Of a stretch of DNA of 41,669 nt, positions 33,584 to 41,669 are shown one piece after another (the first letter of the stretch is position 1; every line of letters starts with the position of its first letter). The notes under the pieces were generated by a model. The model made no database searches, was not told the DNA's origin, and saw nothing but the letters and a program-made list of their open reading frames with translations. The stretch covers positions 1-41,669 of the forward strand of contig JAKSDI010000074.1 of the NCBI GenBank assembly GCA_022360175.1. Direction: 5' to 3'. The stretch comes from Chitinophagales bacterium. Its GTDB lineage: Bacteria > Bacteroidota > Bacteroidia > Chitinophagales > Saprospiraceae. The position numbers and the translations under genes were made by a program.

Positions 33584-36500
33584 ATGAAACGATTATCTCT
33601 TATCTATATCGCGATAACCCTTTTATGCCTGGCAAATACAGCTATAGCTCAGAGGACGATAAACGGAATAGTAGTTGACTGCGAGACAGAAGAACCGCTC
33701 ATCGGTGCTAATATTATTGTTAAAGGTACCTCAACTGGTACAGTTGCCGACTTAGATGGTAAATTTCAACTAAATGTACCATCGGATGCAAGTACTCTTG
33801 TGATCAGTTACGTTGGTTATCCAACTTTTGAAGTAGAACTGAGCACACAGACCTACTACCGTGTGGAAATAGGTGTGTGTAATAGAATAATAGAAAGCAC
33901 AGCAGTAGGATGCTGGGGGAACCCACGAAGATTAATACCAGTAAATGTAAGAGGGACTACACGGGCTACCCTTACATCTTTAGACGGTAGTTTTTCGATT
34001 CAAGCAGATGAGGGAGAAACACTTGTCTTTCGAGATATAATAAATGGTACGATCACTGAAAAACCTGTAACTGCCGATGACTTTCCTGAGCAGGTCTTGG
34101 TTCCAGAAATTGGTCCTAACGAAGACTTGGTAGTTACCAGAATTGATGATTACACGACAACTCCCATTAGCGGGACACTACGATGGGCAGTTGAAGCTGC
34201 AAATGCAGGCTGCGGTAACGGTAGAATAATTTTCAACATACCAGGTCTAGAAGCACATACCATTAGGCTACAATCAAGTTTAACTTTATTAGATAGTATA
34301 ACGATCGATGGTACTACCCAACCAGGATATTCACCTGAAGATTGGAAAATTATTATAGCAGGAGAATCTAATGTAGATACCTTATTAAGAGTACAATATA
34401 TAAATTGTATAGTGACAGGACTTCATTTTAAGGATTACAAAATTGGACTACACGCATTGGGATTTAGTAGTAAGGATCGTAGTGACTTAAACATTACTAA
34501 AATTCACGATAATTTATTTGAAATTACTCGTGATGAATCAATTAGTGCTGTTTTATCCAACTCAAATGTGAACTTCTTTTTAAATAAAATATCAGGACGT
34601 AATTTAGCTGTAAATGAATTTAATGTAATAGGAATTCTTACATATTTAACTTTTACTCAAACACAAACTCGTAATCCTCCTTCTATTTTCATTTATGAAA
34701 ATGAGCTTCTTCGAGTTACGACAGGAATGATACTTTATTCATCCCATCCAGGAGGGAATTTTGTAGAAAATAATATTATAGAAGGGAGCTTTTCTTCTGG
34801 TACAGAAATGGGGCGAGATTTTCAAAGCGGTATTTTGATAGGAGGCTCTGGATATGTTGCAATAAAAGAAAATTCTATTGAACGCTTCCCAATTGGTATA
34901 TATATTTATGGTGGCAATCTGAATATTTCAAATAATAAAATTCACGATAATTTCTATGGCATATTAAGTTTCGCATTACTAAGTAACCAAGATATTAGAG
35001 CAAGTAAATTTCTTTATAATGATATTTATAGAAACAATATAGGTGTACTTCTAGCGAATGTTGCATTTGAGGAAACAAATTTCAATGAAAACTTAATCTA
35101 TCAAAATAAAAAAGGGCTTATTCTAAGGAACGCTAGAAAAGTTAAAGTTGAGCAAAATCGATTCTTTTCAAAGGATTTATTAACTAATGATACAAGTTTA
35201 CTAATAATAGAAAATTCCAAAGAGAATTTAATCTTTCAAAATAAGTTTTTGACAGATAAAGAAGGTATCATTATTAGTAATAGTGAAAGTGATCACATTT
35301 CACAAAACTTATTTACTCCAAATAATTCAAATAGTGGAAAACCTATTGATCTACTGCTTAATAGCTCTGCTCCTGGCAATCTTTCTAAACCAAAGCCTAG
35401 TATAAGTAGTGCAGAATGGCTGCCAGAAATGAGTGGAATTAGAATAAAGGGCAGAAGTGCTATTAGTGATAAAATAGAAGTCTTTCAAAGTAATGGTACT
35501 CCAAATACAGTTACTCGCTATTTGGCAACTACGATTACTGATAATAACGGTGATTGGGTGGTTGAAATTCCATCTAGTGGCTTTGGTGAGTCGGCAATCT
35601 GTGAATATGTATATCTCGCAGCTACTGCAACCTATAAAGAAAACACCTCTGAATACACCTTTGAATCATTAACTATCAATGATGGTGATTTGGATGATTT
35701 GGCAGCGTTTGAATTTGATAACTGTAACGGCTTGACGGTCAGTTTTAATGGTCAGTTTAGTAGTGATGAGGGACGTTTAGAGCATTATCTTTACATCAAC
35801 AATCAACAAGTTTATACCTCTACCGAAGGCTTGGATTATGAGCATACCTTTCCAAACTATGGCACCTACCAAGTACGGCATGAAATTGTCTCATTAGATC
35901 AATCACATTGTAGGGTAACTCAACAAAGAAATGTTATCGTATTTGCCCAACCAGAACTTGATTTTGAACTTTCTGGTGACTGTAGCCAAGCTAGTATCAT
36001 TTATACAGGTAGCCAACTTAACCCAAACTGGTCATATACATGGAGTTGGTTACAGTTAAATGGAAATGCTAGCGGAAACGCAAGTGGACAAGGTACTCCG
36101 CAACGTGTTTCATTAGCAAATTTTGCCCCTGGCGAATATACTTTTAAGCTAACGATCAGTGCTTATGGTTGCTCCTATTCCATTAAGAAGGCATTTACGG
36201 TAGTTGATTTCTTGAGGATAACTGCCTCCACCGGGGATATGCAATGTGCAGACGAGCCAGATGGAAGTATTAGTATTGTTCCAGAAGGTGGTATCCCTCC
36301 TTATAGCGTAAGCGTTAATGGTTTACCCGCAGCCTTTGAACTTAATGATCTCACGGCCGGAGTTTACAATGTATCAGTCAGTGATGCTCGTGGTTGCCAG
36401 GTTATGGAACGCGTTATTGTTTTAGATAATAGTCCTTTTGTGGAGGTACATTGCGTGAGCAATGGTGCCTGTGAAGGATTAGTTGATGTCAGCATAGAAT

Positions 36501-39500
36501 TCACTACAAAACGAAGAAGACAACTGTCTTGGCTTACCCGATACAAATACGAAATTGTAAATGAAAATAATCAAGTACTGGCTAGAGGACGTTCTCGTTT
36601 TGACCAACGGGAAACCGTTACCCTTCAGAATGTACAAGCTGGTCAGAATATCCGAATACATGTATTAAAAACGAGGAATAGTTTTTGGTGGAGAGGTAAT
36701 GATTGTGAAGTCTGGAGTGCTCCGATTTCTATTGAGCCGCCACAAATTACATTCCGAGCCAGACCCCAAGAAGGAGAAGTAAAGTGCTTCAACGATCAGC
36801 CCATAAGAATCGACTTAACCTTTGGTGCAAGCGGAACTCAATGCACTAATTTACCACAAGATGATTTTGTTTATCAACTACAACAACGATCAGGTGCTGG
36901 TTTTATCAATGTCGGAGAACCACGTCGGGTAAGTGCCGGTACAGTAGCTTTTCCAGATGTACTACCACTAACTTATTACCGGATAGAAGTTATATACGAC
37001 CAGAATGGATACAATTGCGTGCGCTATTTTGATATTAACCTGCCAGCACTGAACCCCGATATCCAGACAACATTGGCAACTAGTGATGTCTTCTGTACAG
37101 GATCACAGGAACGTAAAGGTATTGCTAGTGTGACTGTGACTGGAGGTGCTCAAGTGTATTTCGACTGGTATAGAGCAGGAACTACAACGCCTTTTCGGAG
37201 CGGTCGTAACTTATATGAGCTGACTAACCTGGATGCGGGGGATTATTTTGTCATTGTTTCTGAGCGACCGCAAGATGGTTCCGTTCGCTCAGAATGTGTA
37301 CAAGCTAATTTTGATTACCCTACTCATGCATTTTCAATTCGTGAAGTTCCAACTTGTCCTAAGCCGGTAATAACGGCCAATAGCGAGCAATGTCAGTTAT
37401 CCGCTATAATACCTGATGTTGGTGAAGGGCCTTATCGTTTTCATTGGGCTAAATTAGGATTATCGGGTACAACGGTGGAATCTATTGAAAACTTTTTTAC
37501 AGAGACTGTAACTGTCCCTGTCAATGGAAGTTTTATATCCATACCAAACATTAATCCTGAGCCTGGTACCTATGTAGTAGCGGTAACCGATGCCAATGGT
37601 TGTACAAATATCTCTGACGCAGAAGAATTGGAGCAAGCTTCTTTTGAGCGTAGGTATGAAATATGCATACGCTGGAATTCTAAAGAAATAGACGTACCGG
37701 CCACTCCCTCCGTGACAGAGCCTAATACCAATTATATTGCTACCCAAGCCAGTAACGTAAAAAATCAGATTGCTCAGGCTACGGAGCGCTGTATACAGCG
37801 ATATGTAGCAGAGGAAATGGAAGTCGTGGATGGATTCTGCACCCAACCAGAGAGTGTGGAAGATGAACTAAGCATCACCTACGAACAAGAAATCGATCAT
37901 TACACCCTCTACTACTATGATCAAGGCGACAACTTGATACAAACTATTCCTCCGGCAGGTGTAGAATTAACAGCGTCTACCGTTGCTCCTTCTCAGCATA
38001 GAATGGCTACCAATTATCAGTATAATAGTTTAGGGCAGCTCACTGAACAAAGCACCCCAGATGCAGGTACAACGCGTTTTATTTACAATGATTTGAGCCA
38101 GCTGAGATTTTCCCAAAATGCTCGACAAGCAGACCCTGATGATAGGATTAATGAGATAAAGAATAACCCAGAAAATGCTACCAGGTACAGCTATACGAAA
38201 TACGACGAGCTCGGGCGAATGATTGAAGCTGGAGAGTCCATATTAGCAGCTAATACAGACTTTACCAATCTAGCAGCAGAAGTAGCTGATGTCAATTTTC
38301 CGCAAATTAATACTTCGGAAGTAACTCGTACGTACTACAATAATCCTGCTGATGTAGATTACTTTGGAGCGCCACAACGATATTTGGATAATCGTATTAG
38401 CTATACGACTAAGGATAACCTCTTTGGTGGCACAGTGACCTCTTTCTATAGCTATGATGCTCACGGCAATCTGGAGTGGCTATCTCATGAACTTCCCGAT
38501 TTTGGTCGTAACTACATTGGCTATGACTATGATCTAATTAGTGGGAATGTCTTACAGGTAAAATATAATGAGGGGTATATTGATCGCTTTTTTCATCGGT
38601 ATCACTACGATGAAGATAATAGAATGACCCAGGTGGAGACTTCACGTGATAGTGTCATTTGGGAAACGGATATACGCTATAGCTATTACGATCATGGTCC
38701 AATGCGCCACAGTATAATTGGACATGATAGCCTGCAAAAGGTAGATTACACCTATACTATCCATGGTTGGCTAAAAGCTATTAATCGTCCTGACCTTATC
38801 GAAGAAAACCCTCGATTTGGGAATGACCTTTTTGGGCAGAGCCTTGGTTTTTATCCTGCTGATTTTGAGCGCAGTGGAAATCCACTTGGATTATCCATTA
38901 ATCAAGCTACTCATCATGAACGACCACTTTTTAATGGAAATATCAGCGCTTGGACAAGTAGAACAGAGGGGATAGTTGAAGGAATATTTGCTAACCAACC
39001 CACGTTCCAAACTTTTCAATATGACTATTTGGATCGTTTAAGGAGTAGTCAATTCAACCTGCTTAGAAATGGTGGATTAGAAGTGGTTTTTGATTTCTAC
39101 TCTCAATACTCTTATGATGGAAATGGGAATATACTCAACTTGCAACGCAGAGGCATGGAGAATAGCCTTATGGATGATTTTAGTTACAATTACCCTGCTA
39201 ATGACAATGCACAAATAGTTAGCAACCAACTCTATCAAGTTGTTGATGCAATAAGTGATGATCCATACAGTCATGATTTAGAAAGTGGCCAAACCAACCA
39301 GAATTATCAATACGATGCTTCAGGAAATCTTGTTCTTGATCAACAAGCAGATTTAGAATATTTCTGGGATATCCAAGGTAAGCTTTCAGAAGTTCGATCA
39401 TCAGCGAACGCCACTGAAATGAGAAATACTCAGTTTCAATATGATGCCATGGGGAATCGTATGATTAAAGAGCAGATCCTTAATGATAGCACTAGAAGTA

Positions 39501-40684
39501 ATACCTATTATTCCAAAGATAATGCTGGAAACATCCACTCCATCTATGAAAGAAGCGGCGAGCATAGTCATTTTCAAGAATATCCTCTCTATGGTAATAC
39601 TCGATTGGGGACTACTATATTTAGTGGCCTTATTTTTACTGATGGCCACGAACGACAGTATAGGGAAGCGAATTTATTTGTACGTCAATCATATGATAAG
39701 GTATATGAGCTCAATGATCACATAGGTAATGTACGAGTCCTATTCAAAGACTCATTGATAAACAATTCAAATCTACTAAAGGCTGATTTTTATTCTTCAT
39801 ACTACCCTTTTGGCATGAAAATTAAAGACTTATCATCGAATAAATTTAATTTTAGATTCGGTTTCAATGGAATGGAAGAAGAAAAAGAAGATGTTTACAC
39901 CACACTATTTAGAATATACGATAGTAGAATTGCTGCTTGGTCAACAATAGACCCACTGATTTCTGAAACACCAGAAAGGTCTCCTTATTTATTTGTTGGA
40001 CTTAATCCTATACTTGCTGTTGATGATTATGGACTCTCAGAAACGGTATATACTAGAAAACTTGATAGAGATTTAGGGAGTGGTTTGGAAAGTAAAGAAA
40101 CAGGAACAGCAAGAAGAGTAATTGTATTACCGCCTATCTATTTAGATGTGGGAGACTACAAAGGCGATAACGCTATGTGGGAAAGAGGTAAATTTATTGG
40201 CTTTACCACATTGCATGATAAATATGGAGTAAAAGTTTCTGAACATACTTTGGATGCATTGAACTCAATGATTTCAGCAGCGAATGAAGATGGTATAGAA
40301 ATTCGCTTAAATAGTGCATTCCGTACGTACAAAAAACAAGCAAGCCTTTATTCAAGATATAAAGCAGGGAAGGGCAACCTTGCAGCTAAACCAGGTTTTT
40401 CTAACCATCAGAATGGTATAGCTTTTGACATTGCTAGGACAAGGACAGGAAAAGTTCCGGAAAGCCATAAGAGAAAGAATAAAGCAGGGAAATTAGTTCC
40501 TTATAAAGGGTTTGGTCGAGGTGAAACTTACGAATGGTTATCAGAGAATGCTACGAAATACGGCTTTGTTCGGACTGTTCGATCTGAATCATGGCATTGG
40601 GAATATCGGCCCAAGCTGGCTGAAAGACTTAGAGACCAAGGAGAATATAGGCGTTGGAAACGGAAGCAACCGAAAAAAGAGTAA
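33584..40684 (+). CDS. Composite RHS protein with VanY-type M15 peptidase tip (2366 aa)
   Basis: Signal peptide MKRLSLIYIAITLLCLANTAIA. Residues about 23-105: carboxypeptidase-regulatory-like beta-sandwich (GIVVDCETEEPLIGANIIVKG...). About 190-600: GTLRWAVEAANA and repeated short strands of a right-handed beta-helix. About 700-800: PKD-like. About 885-935: SprB repeat (CADEPDGSISIVPEGGIPPY). About 1430-2150: YD/RHS repeats and RHS core ending RIYDSRIAAWSTIDPL ... FVGLNPILAVDDYG. The core motif VDDYG (2146-2150) replaces the usual DPxG. About 2190-2350: M15/VanY peptidase, with zinc ligands H2275 and D2282 in SNHQNGIAFD and H2338 in SESWHWE, so the active site is intact. M15 enzymes cut the D-Ala end of peptidoglycan stems. 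The order is that of an RHS polymorphic toxin with a peptidoglycan-cutting payload. A housekeeping role is unlikely. Confidence 0.85.
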   Translation: MKRLSLIYIAITLLCLANTAIAQRTINGIVVDCETEEPLIGANIIVKGTSTGTVADLDGKFQLNVPSDASTLVISYVGYPTFEVELSTQTYYRVEIGVCNRIIESTAVGCWGNPRRLIPVNVRGTTRATLTSLDGSFSIQADEGETLVFRDIINGTITEKPVTADDFPEQVLVPEIGPNEDLVVTRIDDYTTTPISGTLRWAVEAANAGCGNGRIIFNIPGLEAHTIRLQSSLTLLDSITIDGTTQPGYSPEDWKIIIAGESNVDTLLRVQYINCIVTGLHFKDYKIGLHALGFSSKDRSDLNITKIHDNLFEITRDESISAVLSNSNVNFFLNKISGRNLAVNEFNVIGILTYLTFTQTQTRNPPSIFIYENELLRVTTGMILYSSHPGGNFVENNIIEGSFSSGTEMGRDFQSGILIGGSGYVAIKENSIERFPIGIYIYGGNLNISNNKIHDNFYGILSFALLSNQDIRASKFLYNDIYRNNIGVLLANVAFEETNFNENLIYQNKKGLILRNARKVKVEQNRFFSKDLLTNDTSLLIIENSKENLIFQNKFLTDKEGIIISNSESDHISQNLFTPNNSNSGKPIDLLLNSSAPGNLSKPKPSISSAEWLPEMSGIRIKGRSAISDKIEVFQSNGTPNTVTRYLATTITDNNGDWVVEIPSSGFGESAICEYVYLAATATYKENTSEYTFESLTINDGDLDDLAAFEFDNCNGLTVSFNGQFSSDEGRLEHYLYINNQQVYTSTEGLDYEHTFPNYGTYQVRHEIVSLDQSHCRVTQQRNVIVFAQPELDFELSGDCSQASIIYTGSQLNPNWSYTWSWLQLNGNASGNASGQGTPQRVSLANFAPGEYTFKLTISAYGCSYSIKKAFTVVDFLRITASTGDMQCADEPDGSISIVPEGGIPPYSVSVNGLPAAFELNDLTAGVYNVSVSDARGCQVMERVIVLDNSPFVEVHCVSNGACEGLVDVSIEFTTKRRRQLSWLTRYKYEIVNENNQVLARGRSRFDQRETVTLQNVQAGQNIRIHVLKTRNSFWWRGNDCEVWSAPISIEPPQITFRARPQEGEVKCFNDQPIRIDLTFGASGTQCTNLPQDDFVYQLQQRSGAGFINVGEPRRVSAGTVAFPDVLPLTYYRIEVIYDQNGYNCVRYFDINLPALNPDIQTTLATSDVFCTGSQERKGIASVTVTGGAQVYFDWYRAGTTTPFRSGRNLYELTNLDAGDYFVIVSERPQDGSVRSECVQANFDYPTHAFSIREVPTCPKPVITANSEQCQLSAIIPDVGEGPYRFHWAKLGLSGTTVESIENFFTETVTVPVNGSFISIPNINPEPGTYVVAVTDANGCTNISDAEELEQASFERRYEICIRWNSKEIDVPATPSVTEPNTNYIATQASNVKNQIAQATERCIQRYVAEEMEVVDGFCTQPESVEDELSITYEQEIDHYTLYYYDQGDNLIQTIPPAGVELTASTVAPSQHRMATNYQYNSLGQLTEQSTPDAGTTRFIYNDLSQLRFSQNARQADPDDRINEIKNNPENATRYSYTKYDELGRMIEAGESILAANTDFTNLAAEVADVNFPQINTSEVTRTYYNNPADVDYFGAPQRYLDNRISYTTKDNLFGGTVTSFYSYDAHGNLEWLSHELPDFGRNYIGYDYDLISGNVLQVKYNEGYIDRFFHRYHYDEDNRMTQVETSRDSVIWETDIRYSYYDHGPMRHSIIGHDSLQKVDYTYTIHGWLKAINRPDLIEENPRFGNDLFGQSLGFYPADFERSGNPLGLSINQATHHERPLFNGNISAWTSRTEGIVEGIFANQPTFQTFQYDYLDRLRSSQFNLLRNGGLEVVFDFYSQYSYDGNGNILNLQRRGMENSLMDDFSYNYPANDNAQIVSNQLYQVVDAISDDPYSHDLESGQTNQNYQYDASGNLVLDQQADLEYFWDIQGKLSEVRSSANATEMRNTQFQYDAMGNRMIKEQILNDSTRSNTYYSKDNAGNIHSIYERSGEHSHFQEYPLYGNTRLGTTIFSGLIFTDGHERQYREANLFVRQSYDKVYELNDHIGNVRVLFKDSLINNSNLLKADFYSSYYPFGMKIKDLSSNKFNFRFGFNGMEEEKEDVYTTLFRIYDSRIAAWSTIDPLISETPERSPYLFVGLNPILAVDDYGLSETVYTRKLDRDLGSGLESKETGTARRVIVLPPIYLDVGDYKGDNAMWERGKFIGFTTLHDKYGVKVSEHTLDALNSMISAANEDGIEIRLNSAFRTYKKQASLYSRYKAGKGNLAAKPGFSNHQNGIAFDIARTRTGKVPESHKRKNKAGKLVPYKGFGRGETYEWLSENATKYGFVRTVRSESWHWEYRPKLAERLRDQGEYRRWKRKQPKKE

Positions 40685-40691
40685 GCACTTA

Positions 40692-40720
40692 TGTGTAATA
40701 GTCACGATTTGATCTGACAG
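40692..40720. repeat. Terminal inverted-repeat-like end of an IS481-family element
   Basis: TGTGTAATAGTCACGATTTG begins 8 bp after the toxin stop codon. It continues into CTGACAGTCAG and, further on, an inverted copy AATCTGTCAG at 40742-40751. Its TG start and place just after the IS481-type reading frame fit the 3' end of that element. Confidence 0.5.
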
Positions 40721-40739
40721 TCAGTATTGAAAAATAGGT

Positions 40740-41132
40740 TTAATCTGTCAGTTGTATATCACTCTGATTAGGCTTTTGCACAGAAGCATCTTCTCCAACC
40801 AAACCCTCATTAATGTGACTTGAGAGGGTATTGTCTGGCGAAGGTGCTTCTTCTGCCACCCGCCAGGGAAGTTGATCAACTTGTTTCTCCAAAGCTAAGT
40901 GTTTTGATTGAATAAATGTTTGCCAAGGTGTTTTGCCATAGCAATGCTTTCCCGAATGTGTTCTTTCCCGATTATACCAATCAATCCATACGTCTAGTTC
41001 CAGCTGTAATTCTTCGATTGATTTAAAGACTTTTTTACGGAAAATAATAGCATAGAACTCGTCTTGAATAGTACGGTGGAAGCGTTCACAGATACCATTA
41101 GTTTGTGGTGATTTAGCTTTAGTCCTGGTGAA
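40740..41132 (-). pseudogene. IS481-family transposase, C-terminal fragment
   Basis: The minus strand reads TRTKAKSPQTNGICERFHRTIQ ... WIDWYNRERTHSGKHCYGKTPWQTFIQSK and ends at TAA 40740-40742. This is the integrase-core end of IS481-family transposases: SPxTNGxxER holds the third catalytic Glu, and YNxERxHxG follows. The upstream part, with the two catalytic Asp, is missing because the frame runs into an IS3-family element near 41130. It is therefore a dead fragment, not a gene. The junction position is uncertain by a few bases. Confidence 0.8.
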
Positions 41133-41669
41133 GACTTCCCCAAAAAAGGTACGACTTTAAACTAGAAAAATCACTAAATTTGATCTCTTCCCCATATTAG
41201 CAACCAGCTAAATTAGAGATTTCGGCTTGTTTTGTGCTGTTCGCACAGCTCATTGGGAGGCATGCCTCCCAATGAGCTGTGCGGGCGATAATTATTATAA
41301 TCTTCTCTCCAAATTTCAATTTTTTGTCTGGCATCCTGCAAAGATAAAAACCAATGAACATTTAAACACTCGTCCCTGAAACTTCCGTTAAAAGACTCAA
41401 TGAATGGGTTATCAGTGGGTTTACCTGGCCTCGAAAAATCTAAAATCACCCCATTTTTATATGCCCATTTGTCCAAAGCTTTTGAAATGAACTCACTCCC
41501 GTTATCTACTTTTATGCGCTCAGGAATTCGATCCAGTTGCTCTAATTGGGCAACTACATCTTCTCCTTTGATAGACTGCCCTACATAAATCAATGGACAT
41601 TGACGACTATAATTATCCACTATAGTTAAAGCCCGGAATTTGCGCCCATCAAAGAGTTGATCTGATACA
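41130..41669 (-). mobile_element. IS3-family element (IS407-like), partial
   Basis: The left boundary is near 41130, where the IS481 reading frame is cut. TTCCCCAAAAAAGGTACGAC just inside it looks like the 3' terminal inverted repeat of IS3-type elements. The element continues beyond the right window edge, so length and intactness are unknown. Confidence 0.7.
41213..41668 (-). CDS. IS3-family transposase OrfB, C-terminal part
   Basis: The frame is open to the window edge, so the start is missing. The visible part reads VSDQLFDGRKFRALTIVDNYSRQCP, then IKVDNGSEF (second catalytic Asp) and PGKPTDNPFIESFNGSFRDECLN (catalytic Glu), and ends IEIWREDYNNYRPHSSLGGMPPNELCEQHKTSRNL. These are the rve integrase-core motifs of the IS407/IS2-type branch of IS3. 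The first catalytic Asp lies outside the window. A GTG at 41620 is not a real start because the reading frame continues upstream with conserved sequence. Confidence 0.88.
   Translation of the reverse strand, partial: VSDQLFDGRKFRALTIVDNYSRQCPLIYVGQSIKGEDVVAQLEQLDRIPERIKVDNGSEFISKALDKWAYKNGVILDFSRPGKPTDNPFIESFNGSFRDECLNVHWFLSLQDARQKIEIWREDYNNYRPHSSLGGMPPNELCEQHKTSRNL

Noticed and set aside
37460-37846. 128-codon antisense frame inside the RHS-VanY gene
   Set aside because: It is the antisense shadow of a long coding sequence with no signal, motif or ribosome site.
1-41669. CRISPR array, rRNA genes
   Set aside because: No regularly spaced identical repeats with unique spacers were seen; the 66-bp repeats at the left edge are coding leucine-rich repeats. 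No rRNA-like sequence was recognised.

Overview
The window looks like part of a Bacteroidota chromosome, probably a Cytophagales/Chitinophagales-type organism. The DNA is AT-rich. Three sites carry the Bacteroidota -7 promoter box TAnnTTTG (all read TATCTTTG). The proteins are typical of the phylum: SprB-like and PKD repeats, carboxypeptidase-regulatory-like N-termini, an OmpH/Skp-type protein, many lipoproteins, and giant RHS/YD proteins of the DUF6443 type. Most of the window is accessory DNA.

Layout. (1) 1-180: tail of a leucine-rich-repeat protein, then a small basic hypothetical gene (475-720) ending in a bidirectional terminator. (2) 785-5667, minus strand: a compact four-gene operon encoding a DadA-like FAD oxidoreductase, a formyltransferase-fold enzyme, an Asp/Glu racemase-family enzyme and an ATP-grasp-like protein. 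It looks like an unassigned amino-acid modification pathway. A divergent alpha/beta hydrolase follows (6227-7042). (3) 7241-7422: tRNA-Gln(TTG) with a clear promoter and a strong terminator, marking the edge of a variable region. (4) 7494-11430: a YhcG/DUF1016 PD-(D/E)XK nuclease; a roughly 1 kb compositionally foreign, highly structured segment (about 8603-9673) with Firmicutes-like signals, a 102-aa protein ending in a beta-clamp-binding-like motif and a 27-aa ORF with a consensus Shine-Dalgarno; a frameshifted nuclease-like gene; and an intact IS5-family insertion sequence. (5) 11557-18071: two paralogous PKD lipoproteins in opposite orientation bracket a membrane protein, a secreted protein, a secreted zinc metalloprotease and a dead transposase. 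(6) 18287-21138: a frameshifted small gene, RadC-like and ArdC-like genes typical of mobile elements, and a helix-turn-helix gene broken at a G9 homopolymer.

(7) 21789-40684: an approximately 19 kb co-directional operon, the most interesting part. It encodes an OmpH/Skp-like protein, a lipoprotein, a 1.9-kDa-residue-scale SpvB-like RHS protein (about 1893 aa), a small exported protein, a DUF6443-type protein with a cysteine-rich tail (1417 aa), and a 2366-aa composite protein. The last combines carboxypeptidase-regulatory-like, beta-helix, PKD, SprB and RHS modules and ends in a VanY-type M15 peptidase domain in the position of a polymorphic-toxin tip. I infer a Tc/Rhs-like multi-subunit toxin or surface system whose RHS shell is divided over several polypeptides and whose payload is a peptidoglycan peptidase. 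(8) 40692-41669: an IS481-family remnant truncated by an IS3-family element that runs off the window. No immunity gene is visible after the toxin.

Three separate genes are broken by single-base changes in homopolymers (T6 at 10237, A5 at 18474, C9 at 20969 on the plus strand). They may reflect decay, phase variation or assembly error.
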